From Bradyrhizobium sp. SZCCHNS1050 (GTDB lineage Bacteria > Pseudomonadota > Alphaproteobacteria > Rhizobiales > Xanthobacteraceae): 64,000 nt of DNA. The stretch covers positions 620,001 to 684,000 of the forward strand of contig NZ_JAUETR010000001.1 of NCBI RefSeq assembly GCF_032484785.1, in the 5' to 3' direction. Within the stretch, counting starts at the first letter, position 1. Each line of letters starts with the position of its first letter. The notes under the pieces were generated by a model that was not told the origin of the DNA, did not search any database, and was given only the letters and a program-made list of their open reading frames with translations. Of the stretch, positions 34,533-43,309 are shown piece by piece. Position numbers and translations under genes: made by a program.

Positions 34533-36095
34533 TCACGCCGCCGAGATCAGGGCGCCCTGGCGAATTTCGGCGTCACCGCGCACGACGTGCTGGATCTCGC
34601 CACTGTTCACCCTGTCGAGGTAGCTCTTGAACCAGGCGATCGCGGACTTTTCGATGAACTCGTGCGCGAACTGATCGACCGGCTCGATGCCCGCGGCCAG
34701 CAGGTCGCTCTTCGGGCAGCCGCCGATCTTGGCCACGAACACCGCATGGCAGTCGTTGATGGCGCGGATGACGGTCTCCAGGCTGTCCTCGTCGCCATAG
34801 CCGCCCTGGCAGTACAAGTCGACGCGGCGGTGACCGACGAACTTGGCTCCGGCCGTGGAGAGCTCGTAGACCTGGAACTCCTTGGCGTGGCCGAAATGCT
34901 CGTTGATCAGGCCCGAGCCCTTGGTCGCGACCGCGATCAGGAGCTTGATGTCGCTCGACTGGCCGGCGAGCGAGGCGAGCTCCTCCTGCTTCGCCACAAC
35001 CTTGGCGACACGCTCCTGCTCGACCGCCTCCTGATAGGCCTTGCGACTGTCGATATCGTAGTTCACCTCCATCGCCATGATCTTGTCGGTCGTGAATTCG
35101 GCCGAGCGATCCTCACCGAGCAGGCCCACGGCGTCCGCGCGGCACTGGCGGCAATGCCGCATCATGTTCATCTCGCCTTCGCACTCGTCCTGCAGCGCCT
35201 TCAGCTCCTGCGCGGTCGGACCGCGCTGGCCGGTCAGGCCGAACACGGTGCCGTGCTCCGGCGACGAGATCAGCGGCATGATGTTGTGCAGGAACGCGCC
35301 GCGCGACTTCACCGCCTTGTTGACCTCGACGAGGTGCTTGTCGTTGACCCCTGGGATCATCACCGAGTTGACCTTGCAGAGGATGCCGCGCTCGGTCAGC
35401 ATCTCCAGGCCCTGCAACTGGCGGTCGGTGAGCAGCTTGGCCGCCTCGACGCCGGTGTAGCGCTTGTGCTTCCAGAAAACCCAGGGATAGATCTTGGCGC
35501 CGATCTCGGGATCGACCATGTTGATGGTAATCGTGACGTGGTCGACGTTGAAGCCGGCGATGGTGTCGACGTGGTCGGGCAGCGCGAGACCGTTGGTCGA
35601 CAGGCAGAGCTTGATGTCGGGGGCGGTGCGCGCGATCAGCTCGAAGGTCTTGAACGTCTTCTCGGGATTGGCGAGCGGATCGCCAGGGCCGGCAATGCCC
35701 AGCACGGTCATCTGCGGAATGGTCGAGGCGACGGCGAGCACCTTCTTGGCGGCCTGCTCCGGCGTCAGCTTCTCGCTGACCACGCCCGGACGCGACTCGT
35801 TGGCGCAGTCATATTTGCGGTTGCAGTAGTTGCACTGGATGTTGCAGGCGGGCGCGACGGCGACGTGCATGCGCGCGTAGTGATGATGCGCCTCCTCGCT
35901 GTAGCAGGGATGGTTCTTCACCTTCTCCCAGATCTCCGGCGGCAGGTCGTTCTCGCCGGCGCCCGAGCCGCAGCTCGCCTTGCCGCTGCCGCCCGAGGTG
36001 CCGCAGCCCTTGTGCTCCGCGATGGTCTGCATCACCGAGCTCAGCTTGTCGCCGTCCGGTATCGTCGCCTGTTCGTGCTGCACTGACGCGTCCAT
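34533..36095 (-). CDS. nifB: NifB, FeMo-cofactor core (NifB-co) synthase
   Basis: 520 aa. Radical SAM motif [15 protein letters not shown] (C-x3-C-x2-C) at about residues 90-105; further cluster cysteines in [10 protein letters not shown]. The C-terminal third is a NifX-like domain ([20 protein letters not shown]). It fuses two [4Fe-4S] units and inserts carbide from SAM. It heads the long operon from 36095 to 28625, with a near-perfect sigma-54 promoter and a NifA site. Confidence 0.97.
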   Translation of the reverse strand: MDASVQHEQATIPDGDKLSSVMQTIAEHKGCGTSGGSGKASCGSGAGENDLPPEIWEKVKNHPCYSEEAHHHYARMHVAVAPACNIQCNYCNRKYDCANESRPGVVSEKLTPEQAAKKVLAVASTIPQMTVLGIAGPGDPLANPEKTFKTFELIARTAPDIKLCLSTNGLALPDHVDTIAGFNVDHVTITINMVDPEIGAKIYPWVFWKHKRYTGVEAAKLLTDRQLQGLEMLTERGILCKVNSVMIPGVNDKHLVEVNKAVKSRGAFLHNIMPLISSPEHGTVFGLTGQRGPTAQELKALQDECEGEMNMMRHCRQCRADAVGLLGEDRSAEFTTDKIMAMEVNYDIDSRKAYQEAVEQERVAKVVAKQEELASLAGQSSDIKLLIAVATKGSGLINEHFGHAKEFQVYELSTAGAKFVGHRRVDLYCQGGYGDEDSLETVIRAINDCHAVFVAKIGGCPKSDLLAAGIEPVDQFAHEFIEKSAIAWFKSYLDRVNSGEIQHVVRGDAEIRQGALISAA

Positions 36096-36147
36096 GTCCG
36101 CTCCTTAACGTTGCTGGCGAGCCGCAAACCGCCTTGGGCTAGGGTTC

Positions 36148-36163
36148 AGCAACTCGCGTGCCA
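36148..36163 (-). promoter_or_regulatory. nifB: sigma-54 promoter of the nifB operon
   Basis: Minus-strand TGGCACGCGAGTTGCT matches consensus, 53 bp before the nifB ATG. Confidence 0.88.
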
Positions 36164-36261
36164 CGCCGCGGACAAGATCATTTCGTCAGACTATCAACGC
36201 CTTAGCCAAATCATCGCGCCTGTCGCCTTGCCAACATGCGAAAGGCTCTCGTTTCGGGCGT

Positions 36262-36277
36262 TGTTAGAAATGTTACA
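36262..36277. promoter_or_regulatory. nifB: NifA site for nifB
   Basis: TGTTAGAAATGTTACA (TGT-N10-ACA), about 100 bp upstream of the nifB -24 element. Confidence 0.78.
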
Positions 36278-36359
36278 GACTCGAATTGGGACACAGGACG
36301 AACGGCAAAGCAGCGCAGCTTGCGGCCGCGCTGTTCGATTTCCGGTGTCGTGGTTTCGC

Positions 36360-37226
36360 TCAGCCGCCGATGATGATCTCGCTCGCGCGGGCCAGCGGAA
36401 TCGCGATCGGCGTCAACCGCTCGGCGATGAAGAACTTCAGCTCGTTCTTCGACAATGAGTCGGGCTCGACCAGGACGTAGTGATCGGCGCCGGAGCGCTT
36501 GATGACCTGGCGGCCATAGGTGCGCAGCAACTGGTCGTTGAAGCGGCAGCCGATGAACAGGAAGCTGCGGTCGGTGCGCCGGTCCTTGACCGTGTCGGGT
36601 ATCGGTGTCTGGATGTCGATGTCGGTCAGCACCTCGACATAGTCGGCATCGGTGATCAGGAAGTTCCTGGCCGGTGTGATCCCGCCATGCGGCTTGTAGA
36701 GCAGCGTGGTCCAGCTTGCGGCCTTCTCGCGATCGCTCTCGGCGCCCGCGGCGTCGTAGAAGCGATACCAGCGGTCCTCGCCGATTCCGGCCCGCGTGAT
36801 GCCCTGCACCTCGCCCCAATCGCCGCGCCCGCCGAGCGCGGTTCGCATTGCGCCGTCATACCAACTGTCGACGATCATCGGCAACGGCAGCGACGCCAGA
36901 TGCTGCTGCAGCGGTGTCGGTGCAACGGGCGCGGCAAAGGCTTCGGCCATCAGCGCGGTCACCGTCGAGCGGTGGCGCGTGCTCTCGATGTGCTGGGCTG
37001 AAGCCCACGCATTGCCCTTGGCTCGGCGCGGCAGCGCCACCTTGGTGCCGAAGAACGCAGCCAGCGCTTCAGGATTCATCGGCACCGTGGCGCCGGACTG
37101 CTCGGACACGGCGGGACCGAGGAACGGGACGACCTTGCCGGCCTTCAGTCCGGCGACGACGTCCTTGAGCAGGGCCTCGGCATCGGCCTGCTTGACGATG
37201 TCGATATGAGGAAGCGGCGCATTCAT
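36360..37226 (-). CDS. SIR2-like domain protein of the nifS-nifT operon
   Basis: 288 aa. The NAD-binding Rossmann start resembles SIR2: LKAGKVVPFLGPAVSEQSGA, but the usual GAG triplet is GPA. LYKPHGGITPARNFLITDADY carries the histidine region, and RSFLFIGCRFNDQLLRTYGRQV is a typical SIR2-like C-terminal part. Overlaps nifT by a base. Proteins of this type recur in diazotroph nif clusters. Whether it binds or hydrolyses NAD is unknown. Confidence 0.78.
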   Translation of the reverse strand: MNAPLPHIDIVKQADAEALLKDVVAGLKAGKVVPFLGPAVSEQSGATVPMNPEALAAFFGTKVALPRRAKGNAWASAQHIESTRHRSTVTALMAEAFAAPVAPTPLQQHLASLPLPMIVDSWYDGAMRTALGGRGDWGEVQGITRAGIGEDRWYRFYDAAGAESDREKAASWTTLLYKPHGGITPARNFLITDADYVEVLTDIDIQTPIPDTVKDRRTDRSFLFIGCRFNDQLLRTYGRQVIKRSGADHYVLVEPDSLSKNELKFFIAERLTPIAIPLARASEIIIGG

Positions 37227-37447
37227 CACTCGTCCCCTTCGCCACCGCGCTTGCGCGCATTGATCGTGATCGGCAGCCGCGTGTCGGCAGCCATCTGCGG
37301 CAGTTCGAGGACCCATCCGTTGGCGATGCGGATCCAGCCGCCCCACAAGGACTCGTGCTCCGACTCGACGATGGGCTCCTCGAGATCCTTCTTGGGGACG
37401 TAGATCGACAGGCCCGTTTCCGGCGAGCGGCGGATCATGACTTTCAT
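37226..37447 (-). CDS. nifT: NifT/FixU
   Basis: 73 aa: MKVMIRRSPETGLSIYVPKK...LWGGWIRIANGWVLELP. This is the full NifT domain. It overlaps the nifS stop by four bases. Its role is accessory and unclear; it is conserved with nifB/nifDK in diazotrophs. Confidence 0.93.
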   Translation of the reverse strand: MKVMIRRSPETGLSIYVPKKDLEEPIVESEHESLWGGWIRIANGWVLELPQMAADTRLPITINARKRGGEGDE

Positions 37448-38658
37448 TGCGTGAGCTCCGTAGGGCGAAGGGCGTCCGCCGATGGCGATTGACGATGCTG
37501 CAGCCAGGCCGGCGAGGTCTCGCGGAGCCGGCCGACGATGTCGGGCAGGATCTGCAGCACGCGATCGATGTCGTCGTCCGTGGTGTCGCGCGACAGCGAG
37601 AATCGGACAGCCCCGCGCAGCAGATCCGGCGGCGCGTTCATCGCGCGGAGCACGTGCGACGGCTCCATCGAGCCCGAGGCGCAGGCCGAGCCGAGCGAGG
37701 CGGCGATACCGGCTTGGTTCAGCCGCATGACGATCGGCTCGCCCTCGAGATGCCGGAAGGCGATGTTGGAGGTGTTCGGCAGCCGCGCAGCGAGGTCGCC
37801 GAGCACGACGCAATGGCCGACGCTCTGGAGGATGCCCTGCTCCAGCCGGTCGCGCAGCGCGCGAACGCGGCCCTGCTCGTCCGTGAGATGCTTTGCCGCG
37901 AGCTCGGCCGCCTTGCCGAGCCCGATGATGCCCGGCACGTTCTCGGTGCCGCCGCGCCGGCGGCGCTCCTGCGGGCCGCCGCGCAGCAGCGGCGCGAACG
38001 GTGTGCCCTTCCGAACATAAAGCGCACCGATGCCCTTGGGGCCGTGCAGCTTGTGGCCGGACAACGACAGCATGTCGACGCCAGCGGATTTCAGATCGAT
38101 CGCGATCTTGCCGGCCGCCTGCACGGCGTCGGTGTGGAACAACGCGCCGGCCTCATGCGCGAGCCTGGCCAGATCGGACACCGGAAACAGCGTGCCGGTT
38201 TCGTTGTTGGCCCACATCACCGAGGCGATCGCCGTGCGCGGGCCGAGCGCGCGCTTGTAAGCCTCGAGATCGAGCCGGCCGGCCGCATCGACGCCGATCA
38301 GATGCACCGCGACGCCGCGCTTGTCCATGAGGTATTCGACGAGCGACAGGATCGCGGGGTGCTCCACCGCCGTCGTGACGATCTCGTCGCGGCCCTCCTG
38401 CGTCTCCAGCGCCGACAGGATCGCGGTATTGTCGGATTCCGTTCCGCCCGAGGTGAAGACGATTTCGTGATCGAAGACGGCACCGAGCAGCGCCTGCAGG
38501 CTCTTGCGCGCCTGCCTCACGGCCCCGGCGACCTCGCTGCCGAAGGCATGCGAGGATGAAGCATTGCCGAACTGGTCCGTAAAGAACGGCAACATCGCCG
38601 CGACGACCTCGGGATCGGCTCGTGTCGTCGCGTTGTTGTCGAGATAGACCGGACGCAA
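37444..38658 (-). CDS. nifS: Cysteine desulfurase NifS
   Basis: 404 aa class-V aminotransferase. PLP lysine in SGHKLHGPKGIG, HPAIL near residue 100, and reactive cysteine in GSACASGSMEPSHVL at about 330. It supplies sulfur for nif Fe-S proteins. It sits between nifU and nifT. A second desulfurase (sufS) is encoded at 53682. Confidence 0.96.
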   Translation of the reverse strand: MRPVYLDNNATTRADPEVVAAMLPFFTDQFGNASSSHAFGSEVAGAVRQARKSLQALLGAVFDHEIVFTSGGTESDNTAILSALETQEGRDEIVTTAVEHPAILSLVEYLMDKRGVAVHLIGVDAAGRLDLEAYKRALGPRTAIASVMWANNETGTLFPVSDLARLAHEAGALFHTDAVQAAGKIAIDLKSAGVDMLSLSGHKLHGPKGIGALYVRKGTPFAPLLRGGPQERRRRGGTENVPGIIGLGKAAELAAKHLTDEQGRVRALRDRLEQGILQSVGHCVVLGDLAARLPNTSNIAFRHLEGEPIVMRLNQAGIAASLGSACASGSMEPSHVLRAMNAPPDLLRGAVRFSLSRDTTDDDIDRVLQILPDIVGRLRETSPAWLQHRQSPSADALRPTELTQ

Positions 38659-38667
38659 GGCCGCTCC

Positions 38668-38958
38668 TTAATGCCGCGCCTTGGCTGCGCCGGCCACCGG
38701 AACGAGGCGGACGAATTCGCCGAGCTTCTCGATCATGCGCGCCTGGATGCCCTCCAGCGTCGCGCTGGCGAGCTTGCAGAAGATGCAGGCGCCGGCGAGC
38801 TTGACCATGATCTTGTTGCCGTCAATCTCGACGAGCTCGCAATCGCCGCCGTCGCGCTTGAGGTTCGGACGAACCTCCTCGATCACGGCCCGGATGATCC
38901 GCTCGCGCTCGCTCATCTGCGACGGCGCTTCGACGATGCCCTGGGATTCGACCAGCAT
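38668..38958 (-). CDS. nifU: NifU C-terminal-type (Nfu) scaffold
   Basis: 96 aa, only the Nfu domain: SERERIIRAVIEEVRPNLKRDGGDCELVEID and ACIFCKLASATLEGI with the C-x2-C cluster site. The IscU-like and central ferredoxin domains of full-length NifU are absent, so SufB/IscA types presumably cover scaffold duties. It lies between iscA and nifS. Confidence 0.9.
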   Translation of the reverse strand: MLVESQGIVEAPSQMSERERIIRAVIEEVRPNLKRDGGDCELVEIDGNKIMVKLAGACIFCKLASATLEGIQARMIEKLGEFVRLVPVAGAAKARH

Positions 38959-38996
38959 GGTTTCACTTCTCGCGTGTTGGATGATCGAGCGAAGAC

Positions 38997-39320
38997 TCAA
39001 GCGAACGACTTGCCGCAGCCGCAGCTCGACTTGGCATTCGGGTTCTCGAAGGTGAAGCCGGAGCCCTCCAGCGCGATGACGAAATCGATCGTCGTGCCTT
39101 CGAGATATTCGAGGCTCTTGTGATCGACGAGCACGCGTACGCCCTCGCGCTCGATCACGGTGTCCTCCGGCTCGCTGCCGCTGACGAGGCCCATGTTGTA
39201 TTTCAGCCCGGCGCAGCCGCCGGCTTCGACCATGATCCTGAGGCCGTCGACCGGCTTGTCGGAGGTCGTGATCGCGTTGCGGACCGCATTGATGGCGCTG
39301 TCGGTCAGGTTGATCATCAT
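38997..39320 (-). CDS. iscA: IscA-type Fe-S carrier, nif-specific
   Basis: 107 aa with the full IscA ligand set: GGCAGLKYNM and the C-terminal SSCGCGKSFA. Possible starts at 39320 and 39317. First gene of iscA-nifU-nifS-nifT-SIR2, with a sigma-54 promoter and NifA site upstream. Confidence 0.93.
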   Translation of the reverse strand: MMINLTDSAINAVRNAITTSDKPVDGLRIMVEAGGCAGLKYNMGLVSGSEPEDTVIEREGVRVLVDHKSLEYLEGTTIDFVIALEGSGFTFENPNAKSSCGCGKSFA

Positions 39321-39358
39321 CGTCTCGCCTTTCCCATTCGGCTGTTGTGAACGGAATT

Positions 39359-39374
39359 GGCAAGTCTCATGCCA
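39359..39374 (-). promoter_or_regulatory. sigma-54 promoter of iscA-nifU-nifS
   Basis: Minus-strand TGGCATGAGACTTGCC, GG-N10-GC exact, 39 bp before iscA. Confidence 0.78.
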
Positions 39375-39434
39375 TGCAGCAATCGCCTGAAAGACCTCAA
39401 CTTTTCATGTTGTCGCTGTGGCGTTTCCGACGCG

Positions 39435-39450
39435 TGTCGGCTTTCCGACA
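39435..39450. promoter_or_regulatory. NifA site shared by iscA-nifUS and the gene at 39642
   Basis: TGTCGGCTTTCCGACA is a perfect dyad of TGT-N10-ACA form, between two divergent sigma-54 promoters. Confidence 0.78.
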
Positions 39451-39562
39451 GGCGCTGTTCACGCCGTGTCGCGCGGGCGTCGGCGCGATGTCGGGGCGCA
39501 AACCCGACAATCGACTGGCGCGAGAGGCAAAAGAACCAAGCAAATCAAGCCGCAGCACACAC

Positions 39563-39578
39563 CGGCAGACAATTTGCA
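39563..39578 (+). promoter_or_regulatory. sigma-54 promoter of the 202-aa gene
   Basis: CGGCAGACAATTTGCA (GG-N10-GC), 64 bp before the ATG at 39642 and 113 bp from the shared NifA site. Confidence 0.65.
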
Positions 39579-39641
39579 TCACGCCCCTTTCGACCGCGCC
39601 GTGCGGCGAACGGCTGACAAGGACATGCGAGGGGATTGCTG

Positions 39642-40250
39642 ATGACGACATTGGAGAAGACGGTTGCGATCGAGATCACCGCGCTCGCGCAGCTCGACAA
39701 GGAAGGGCGGCTGCTGAACGCCGTTCTCAAGGCGCCGACCACCAAGCCGGGACGGTTCGGCTTCCGCGGCGATATCGCGCTGAAGTTCCAGACCCAGGTT
39801 GCGGACGAGAAGCGTCCGCCGGACTTCTCGATCGAGCAGGTGCTGACGATCGCGCAGGACGGCGCATCGACGATCCCGGTGCTCGCCGGCTACATCCACT
39901 CGCTGGCCTATCTCGAGACCGCGGCCGAGGTGCTCAAGGGCCTGCTGACGCCGGACGGCAAGTACTTCATGTTCTGCAACAACATCGATCTGCTGGCGAA
40001 GTACCGCATCAAGATCGACGACATCACCTTCTACGTGCTGCCTTGCGACGAATCCACGGTCTGGAAGGAGATGCTGGAGCTGCTGTCGATCGACAAGAAC
40101 GACATCAAGAAGCTCGATACCGCCGGCAAGCTCGATTACGTGCTCGACGCCGCCAAGGACTTCAGCGAGAACTACGATCTCGTGCCCTACGCGGATGCAC
40201 TGGCCAGGATGGAGCCGGTCAAGAACCGCAACGAGAACCGGCCAGTCTGA
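39642..40250 (+). CDS. Unrecognised NifA-regulon protein (202 aa)
   Basis: 202 aa, cytoplasmic, no signal or membrane segment: EKTVAIEITALAQLDKEGRL, GRFGFRGDIALKFQTQV, then helical YLETAAEVLKGLLTPDGKYFMFCNNIDLL and acidic C-terminal helices. Cysteines occur in MFCNN and LPCDES. AGGGGAT precedes the ATG. I do not recognise the family. The sigma-54 promoter and NifA site argue for a role in nitrogen fixation. Confidence 0.75.
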   Translation: MTTLEKTVAIEITALAQLDKEGRLLNAVLKAPTTKPGRFGFRGDIALKFQTQVADEKRPPDFSIEQVLTIAQDGASTIPVLAGYIHSLAYLETAAEVLKGLLTPDGKYFMFCNNIDLLAKYRIKIDDITFYVLPCDESTVWKEMLELLSIDKNDIKKLDTAGKLDYVLDAAKDFSENYDLVPYADALARMEPVKNRNENRPV

Positions 40251-40276
40251 GACCGTCCGTTTCTTCAAATTCAAGA

Positions 40277-40307
40277 TGAAGTCCCGGCAGTTTCCGTCGG
40301 GACTTCA
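40277..40307. terminator. Bidirectional hairpin between convergent genes
   Basis: TGAAGTCCCG / CGGGACTTCA, a perfect 10-bp stem with an 11-base loop. It lies between the 202-aa gene and the Rieske gene, which face each other. Confidence 0.65.
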
Positions 40308-40321
40308 CCGCGATCGCCGCC

Positions 40322-40741
40322 TCAGCCGTCCTCACACTGCAGGCCGGTCTCACCCTCTTCCTCGTCATCCTCGACCAGGGTCACGCCGGTCACGCAGATG
40401 TCGCCATCCAGCACGCTCAGCGCGACCGGCGTCAGGCTCTCGCCCCTGCACGGGCCATCGACGCAGAGCCCGGTACCGATCTCGAACAGCGAGCCGTGCT
40501 TGCCGCAGAGGATGCGAAGGCCGTTGCCGTCCAGGAACTGATTGCGCTCCCAGTCGAGATTGACCTTGTCGTGCGGGCACATGTTCAGATAGCCGAACAC
40601 CTGCTTGCCCCAGCGGATCACGAAGATCGGCCACGGGCGGTGGCTGCCGTCCTCCGCGACGATCACGAGCTGGAAGCCCATGGCGCGGCGGCTCGGAATG
40701 TCGTTGAAGCTGCAGATGGCGTAGGCGACGTCGGTCGTCAT
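40322..40741 (-). CDS. Rieske [2Fe-2S] ferredoxin-like protein
   Basis: 139 aa with the Rieske pair CPHDKVNLDW and CGKHGSLFE (C-x-H and C-x2-H), a long variable N-terminal third and a DDEEEG acidic tail. It may be an electron carrier. The ATG at 40741 has GAGG nearby; openings to 41008 are antisense to the neighbour. Divergent from the 152-aa gene. Confidence 0.85.
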   Translation of the reverse strand: MTTDVAYAICSFNDIPSRRAMGFQLVIVAEDGSHRPWPIFVIRWGKQVFGYLNMCPHDKVNLDWERNQFLDGNGLRILCGKHGSLFEIGTGLCVDGPCRGESLTPVALSVLDGDICVTGVTLVEDDEEEGETGLQCEDG

Positions 40742-40884
40742 GTCGGGCCTCATCGATGTCTGGCGCATCTCCGACACGGCCGCTTCGGCGCAGCAGGAGC
40801 GACGGTCGGCTCGCTTGCGAGCCGCGTTGCAAGATTCGCGCAACTCCGCCTGTCCGCCTCGCCTTCTTTGCTGCTGCGATAGAC

Positions 40885-40900
40885 TGGCACAGAACTTGAA
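40885..40900 (+). promoter_or_regulatory. Variant sigma-54 promoter of the 152-aa gene
   Basis: TGGCACAGAACTTGAA has a perfect -24 half and TTGA instead of TTGC at -12, the same variant seen before fdxN-suf. It lies 41 bp before the ATG. No TGT-N10-ACA found nearby. Confidence 0.5.
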
Positions 40901-40940
40901 AATTTCTCCTGCAAAGGCGCCTCTTTGTAAGGAGATCGAC

Positions 40941-41399
40941 ATGAACGTGGCACTGGAATTCGTCGAGAGCTCGCTCGACGACATCAAGGCGGCATTGGAG
41001 GGCGGCACGCTGACGGTCTACTCGGTGGCGCGTCCGATCACCGCGGACAAGCCGGTCGACCGCAGCGGCGTGCTCGCGACCTTCACGTTCGGCTCGCCCG
41101 CCTTCGGCGCCGCGGTGGATGGCCTCGAGCAGCCGAACTTCGTCGCGACGTCCGTGCCGGCGGCCACCGTCGGCACGCCCGGCTTTGCGCGGGCGCGCAA
41201 GGCGGACGGTACTACCGTCGCCGATTTCTCCGCCGGCCCAGGCGAGCGCGAAATCAAGTTCACCGAAGTGTCGTGCTCGCCCGGCGCGCCGGTCACGGTC
41301 GCGACCTTCAAGATCGTCGCCGAAGGCGGCTGGCCGGAGCGTCCGGAATACTACGACACCCATCCACGCCCGGGCTATCCGATGCCGAAGACGCTCTGA
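40941..41399 (+). CDS. Unrecognised nif-island protein (152 aa)
   Basis: 152 aa, mostly beta: VALEFVESSLDDIKAALEGG, LTVYSVARPITADKPVDRSG, FVATSVPAATVGTPGFARAR. A low-charge C-terminus ends in DTHPRPGYPMPKTL. AAGGAGAT precedes the ATG at 40941. It heads a small operon with a sulfurtransferase and a 105-aa gene. No family recognised. Confidence 0.7.
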   Translation: MNVALEFVESSLDDIKAALEGGTLTVYSVARPITADKPVDRSGVLATFTFGSPAFGAAVDGLEQPNFVATSVPAATVGTPGFARARKADGTTVADFSAGPGEREIKFTEVSCSPGAPVTVATFKIVAEGGWPERPEYYDTHPRPGYPMPKTL

Positions 41400-41451
41400 C
41401 GCCCGCAAGCGCGTCAGTCATCCTGTTGGCTCTTCAAACGCGAGCGCATGC

Positions 41452-42303
41452 ATGAGCACGGATCCCTCGAGCACCCTGGTCAGCTCCGACTGGCTGGCAC
41501 AACATCTTTCCGATCCCGCCACCAAGATCCTCGACTGCACCTGGCACCATCCGAGCACCAACCTGGACGGCCGTACGCAATACCGCGGCCGGCACCTGCC
41601 GGGCTCAGTGCATTTCGATATCGACCAGGTCGCCGACAAGTCCAACCCGCTGCCGCACATGCTGCCGTCAGCGGGCGATTTCGCCCACAAGGTCGGGCTG
41701 CTCGGCATCAGCAATGCCGATCGCGTCGTCGTCTACGACCGTCATTATGGCGGCTCGGCCGCGGGCCGCGTGTGGTGGATGTTCCGCGTATTCGGGCACG
41801 ACAACGTCGCGCTGCTCGACGGCGGCTTCGGCAAATGGACCAAGGAGAAGCGGCCTGCGGAGATGACGCCGGTGCGCCCGGAACCCGCGAGCTTCACGGC
41901 CAGCTTCCAGCCCGGCCTGGTCGCGACCTCGGCCGACGTGCGTAGCCTGCTGCAGGCCGGCGGCCAACTCATCGATGCGCGCGGGCCCGGCAAGTTCGAC
42001 GGCACGCAGGCAGACGTGTTCACCTTCAAGCGCCAGGGCCACATTCCAGGTGCCATCAACCTGCCCTGGGCCGATCTGGTCGATCCGGACTCCGGCGTGC
42101 TGCTGGCGCCCGACGCGCTCACCGCACGCTTTACGGCCGCGGGCGTCGATCTGAACAAGCCGATCGTTACCACCTGCGCCTCGGGCATCACCTCCTGCAT
42201 GCTGGCGTTGGCGCTCTACCGGCTCGGCATTCCGAACGCCGCCGTCTACGACGGCGCTTGGGCGGAATGGAGCCAGCTCGACAACACGCCGGTCGCGGCG
42301 TGA
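41452..42303 (+). CDS. Sulfurtransferase (rhodanese/3-mercaptopyruvate type)
   Basis: 283 aa with two rhodanese domains (residues about 10-130 and 155-280). The active-site loop CASGITSC in the second domain resembles mercaptopyruvate sulfurtransferases. DARGPGKFDGTQAD and HIPGAINLPW are further family motifs. It may mobilise sulfane sulfur for cluster assembly or detoxify cyanide. It lies 52 bp after the 152-aa gene. Confidence 0.9.
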   Translation: MSTDPSSTLVSSDWLAQHLSDPATKILDCTWHHPSTNLDGRTQYRGRHLPGSVHFDIDQVADKSNPLPHMLPSAGDFAHKVGLLGISNADRVVVYDRHYGGSAAGRVWWMFRVFGHDNVALLDGGFGKWTKEKRPAEMTPVRPEPASFTASFQPGLVATSADVRSLLQAGGQLIDARGPGKFDGTQADVFTFKRQGHIPGAINLPWADLVDPDSGVLLAPDALTARFTAAGVDLNKPIVTTCASGITSCMLALALYRLGIPNAAVYDGAWAEWSQLDNTPVAA

Positions 42304-42333
42304 TTTGAGCAAACGAACGACGGGAGCACGAGC

Positions 42334-42651
42334 ATGGCAAAGACTCTGGTCAAGACCACGCAGGACGGCCGCAAGGTCGAGGTGATTGGCCTCGCCATAT
42401 GCCTCGAAGGCGAGCTCGAGGCGTTCGAGCTGGTCGAGGTCAAGCTGCATCCGAACCGGCGCAAGATCTGGGAGGCCGCGCCCGACGCGACTCACATGGC
42501 CGGCCGCATCACCTTGACCAAGGACGAGGCAGCGATCGTCGAGAGCGCGTTCGCCGCCGCCCAGGCCGAGATCCTCGCCAACCCCGCCGCGATCAACGAG
42601 CGCTTCCGGATCGCGGCGATGTGGAAGGCCAGGGAACAGGGGATCGAGTAA
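42334..42651 (+). CDS. Unrecognised conserved protein (105 aa)
   Basis: 105 aa, alpha/beta: TLVKTTQDGRKVEVIGLAIC, LEAFELVEVKLHPNRRKIWE, then two long helices (DEAAIVESAFAAAQAEIL and NERFRIAAMWKAREQ). It is the third gene of the small operon, GGGAGCACG before the ATG. Function unknown. Confidence 0.65.
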   Translation: MAKTLVKTTQDGRKVEVIGLAICLEGELEAFELVEVKLHPNRRKIWEAAPDATHMAGRITLTKDEAAIVESAFAAAQAEILANPAAINERFRIAAMWKAREQGIE

Positions 42652-42687
42652 AAGTCCCCGCTTTCGGCTGGCCCTCATCTCTCGACC

Positions 42688-42835
42688 GTCATTCCGGGGC
42701 GCGCGAAGCGCGAGCCCGGAATCCGTAGCCACAGGCGGTTGTGAGGCGCGAGATGCCTGTGGCGCTCTACTTAGAAGACAATGCCCGTTCGTGGTTATGG
42801 ATTCCGGGCTCGCGCCTCGCGCGCCCCGGAATGAC
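42688..42835. repeat. Inverted-repeat element (GTCATTCCGGGGCGCGCGAAGC family)
   Basis: Ends GTCATTCCGGGGCGCGCGA and TCGCGCGCCCCGGAATGAC are long inverted repeats about 150 bp apart, with AGCCCGGAATCC inside. A relative lies at 59073-59195. This is a dispersed Bradyrhizobium intergenic element. Confidence 0.8.
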
Positions 42836-42867
42836 GAGCGGATAGATCGTGGCCAACACAAGTCTCC

Positions 42868-42950
42868 GTCATCGCGAACGCAGCGACGCGATCCAGGGCG
42901 GCACAAGGAACTCTGGATTGCTTCGTCGCCTGCGGCTCCTCGCAATGACG
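42868..42950. repeat. Dispersed palindromic element, same family as 28531
   Basis: GTCATCGCGAACGCAGCGACG to CTCCTCGCAATGACG with GGATTGCTTCGTCGCC inside, matching 28531-28613. Confidence 0.78.
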
Positions 42951-42963
42951 GCAGTGGCAAGAT

Positions 42964-43290
42964 CTACTGAAAGATCCGCCCGCGGTAGCGATAGCTGCCC
43001 TCATCGTCGACATCGAACAGTTCGCCGATATCGGGATGCTTCACCGGCTCGCCCGAGGCATCAGCCACCAGGTTCTGCTCGGGAACGTAGGCGATGTAGC
43101 TGCTGTCGCCGCATTCGGCGAGCAGGTAGTAGAACGGCTGCTCCTTGTCGAGCCTGGCGTCCATGGTGATGGCGCGCCAGCCCTCTTCCTCGGAGAACGA
43201 CAGGTCGACGTCGAACACGACACCGCGCAGATCGTAGACGCGGTGCCGGGTCACCTGGCCGATCGTGAATTTCGCCTCCATCCGCATCAT
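42964..43290 (-). CDS. hspQ: HspQ-like (YccV) protein
   Basis: 108 aa: AKFTIGQVTRHRVYDLRGVVFDVD, PFYYLLAE, SSYIAYVPEQNLV and HPDIGELFD are the signature of the HspQ/YccV family (heat-shock protein and Lon modulator). It lies 20 bp after fdxB and may be the last gene of the nifHDK operon. Presence in a nif operon suggests control of nif protein turnover. Confidence 0.85.
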   Translation of the reverse strand: MMRMEAKFTIGQVTRHRVYDLRGVVFDVDLSFSEEEGWRAITMDARLDKEQPFYYLLAECGDSSYIAYVPEQNLVADASGEPVKHPDIGELFDVDDEGSYRYRGRIFQ

Positions 43291-43309
43291 GGCAGCACGC
43301 TCGACAATC

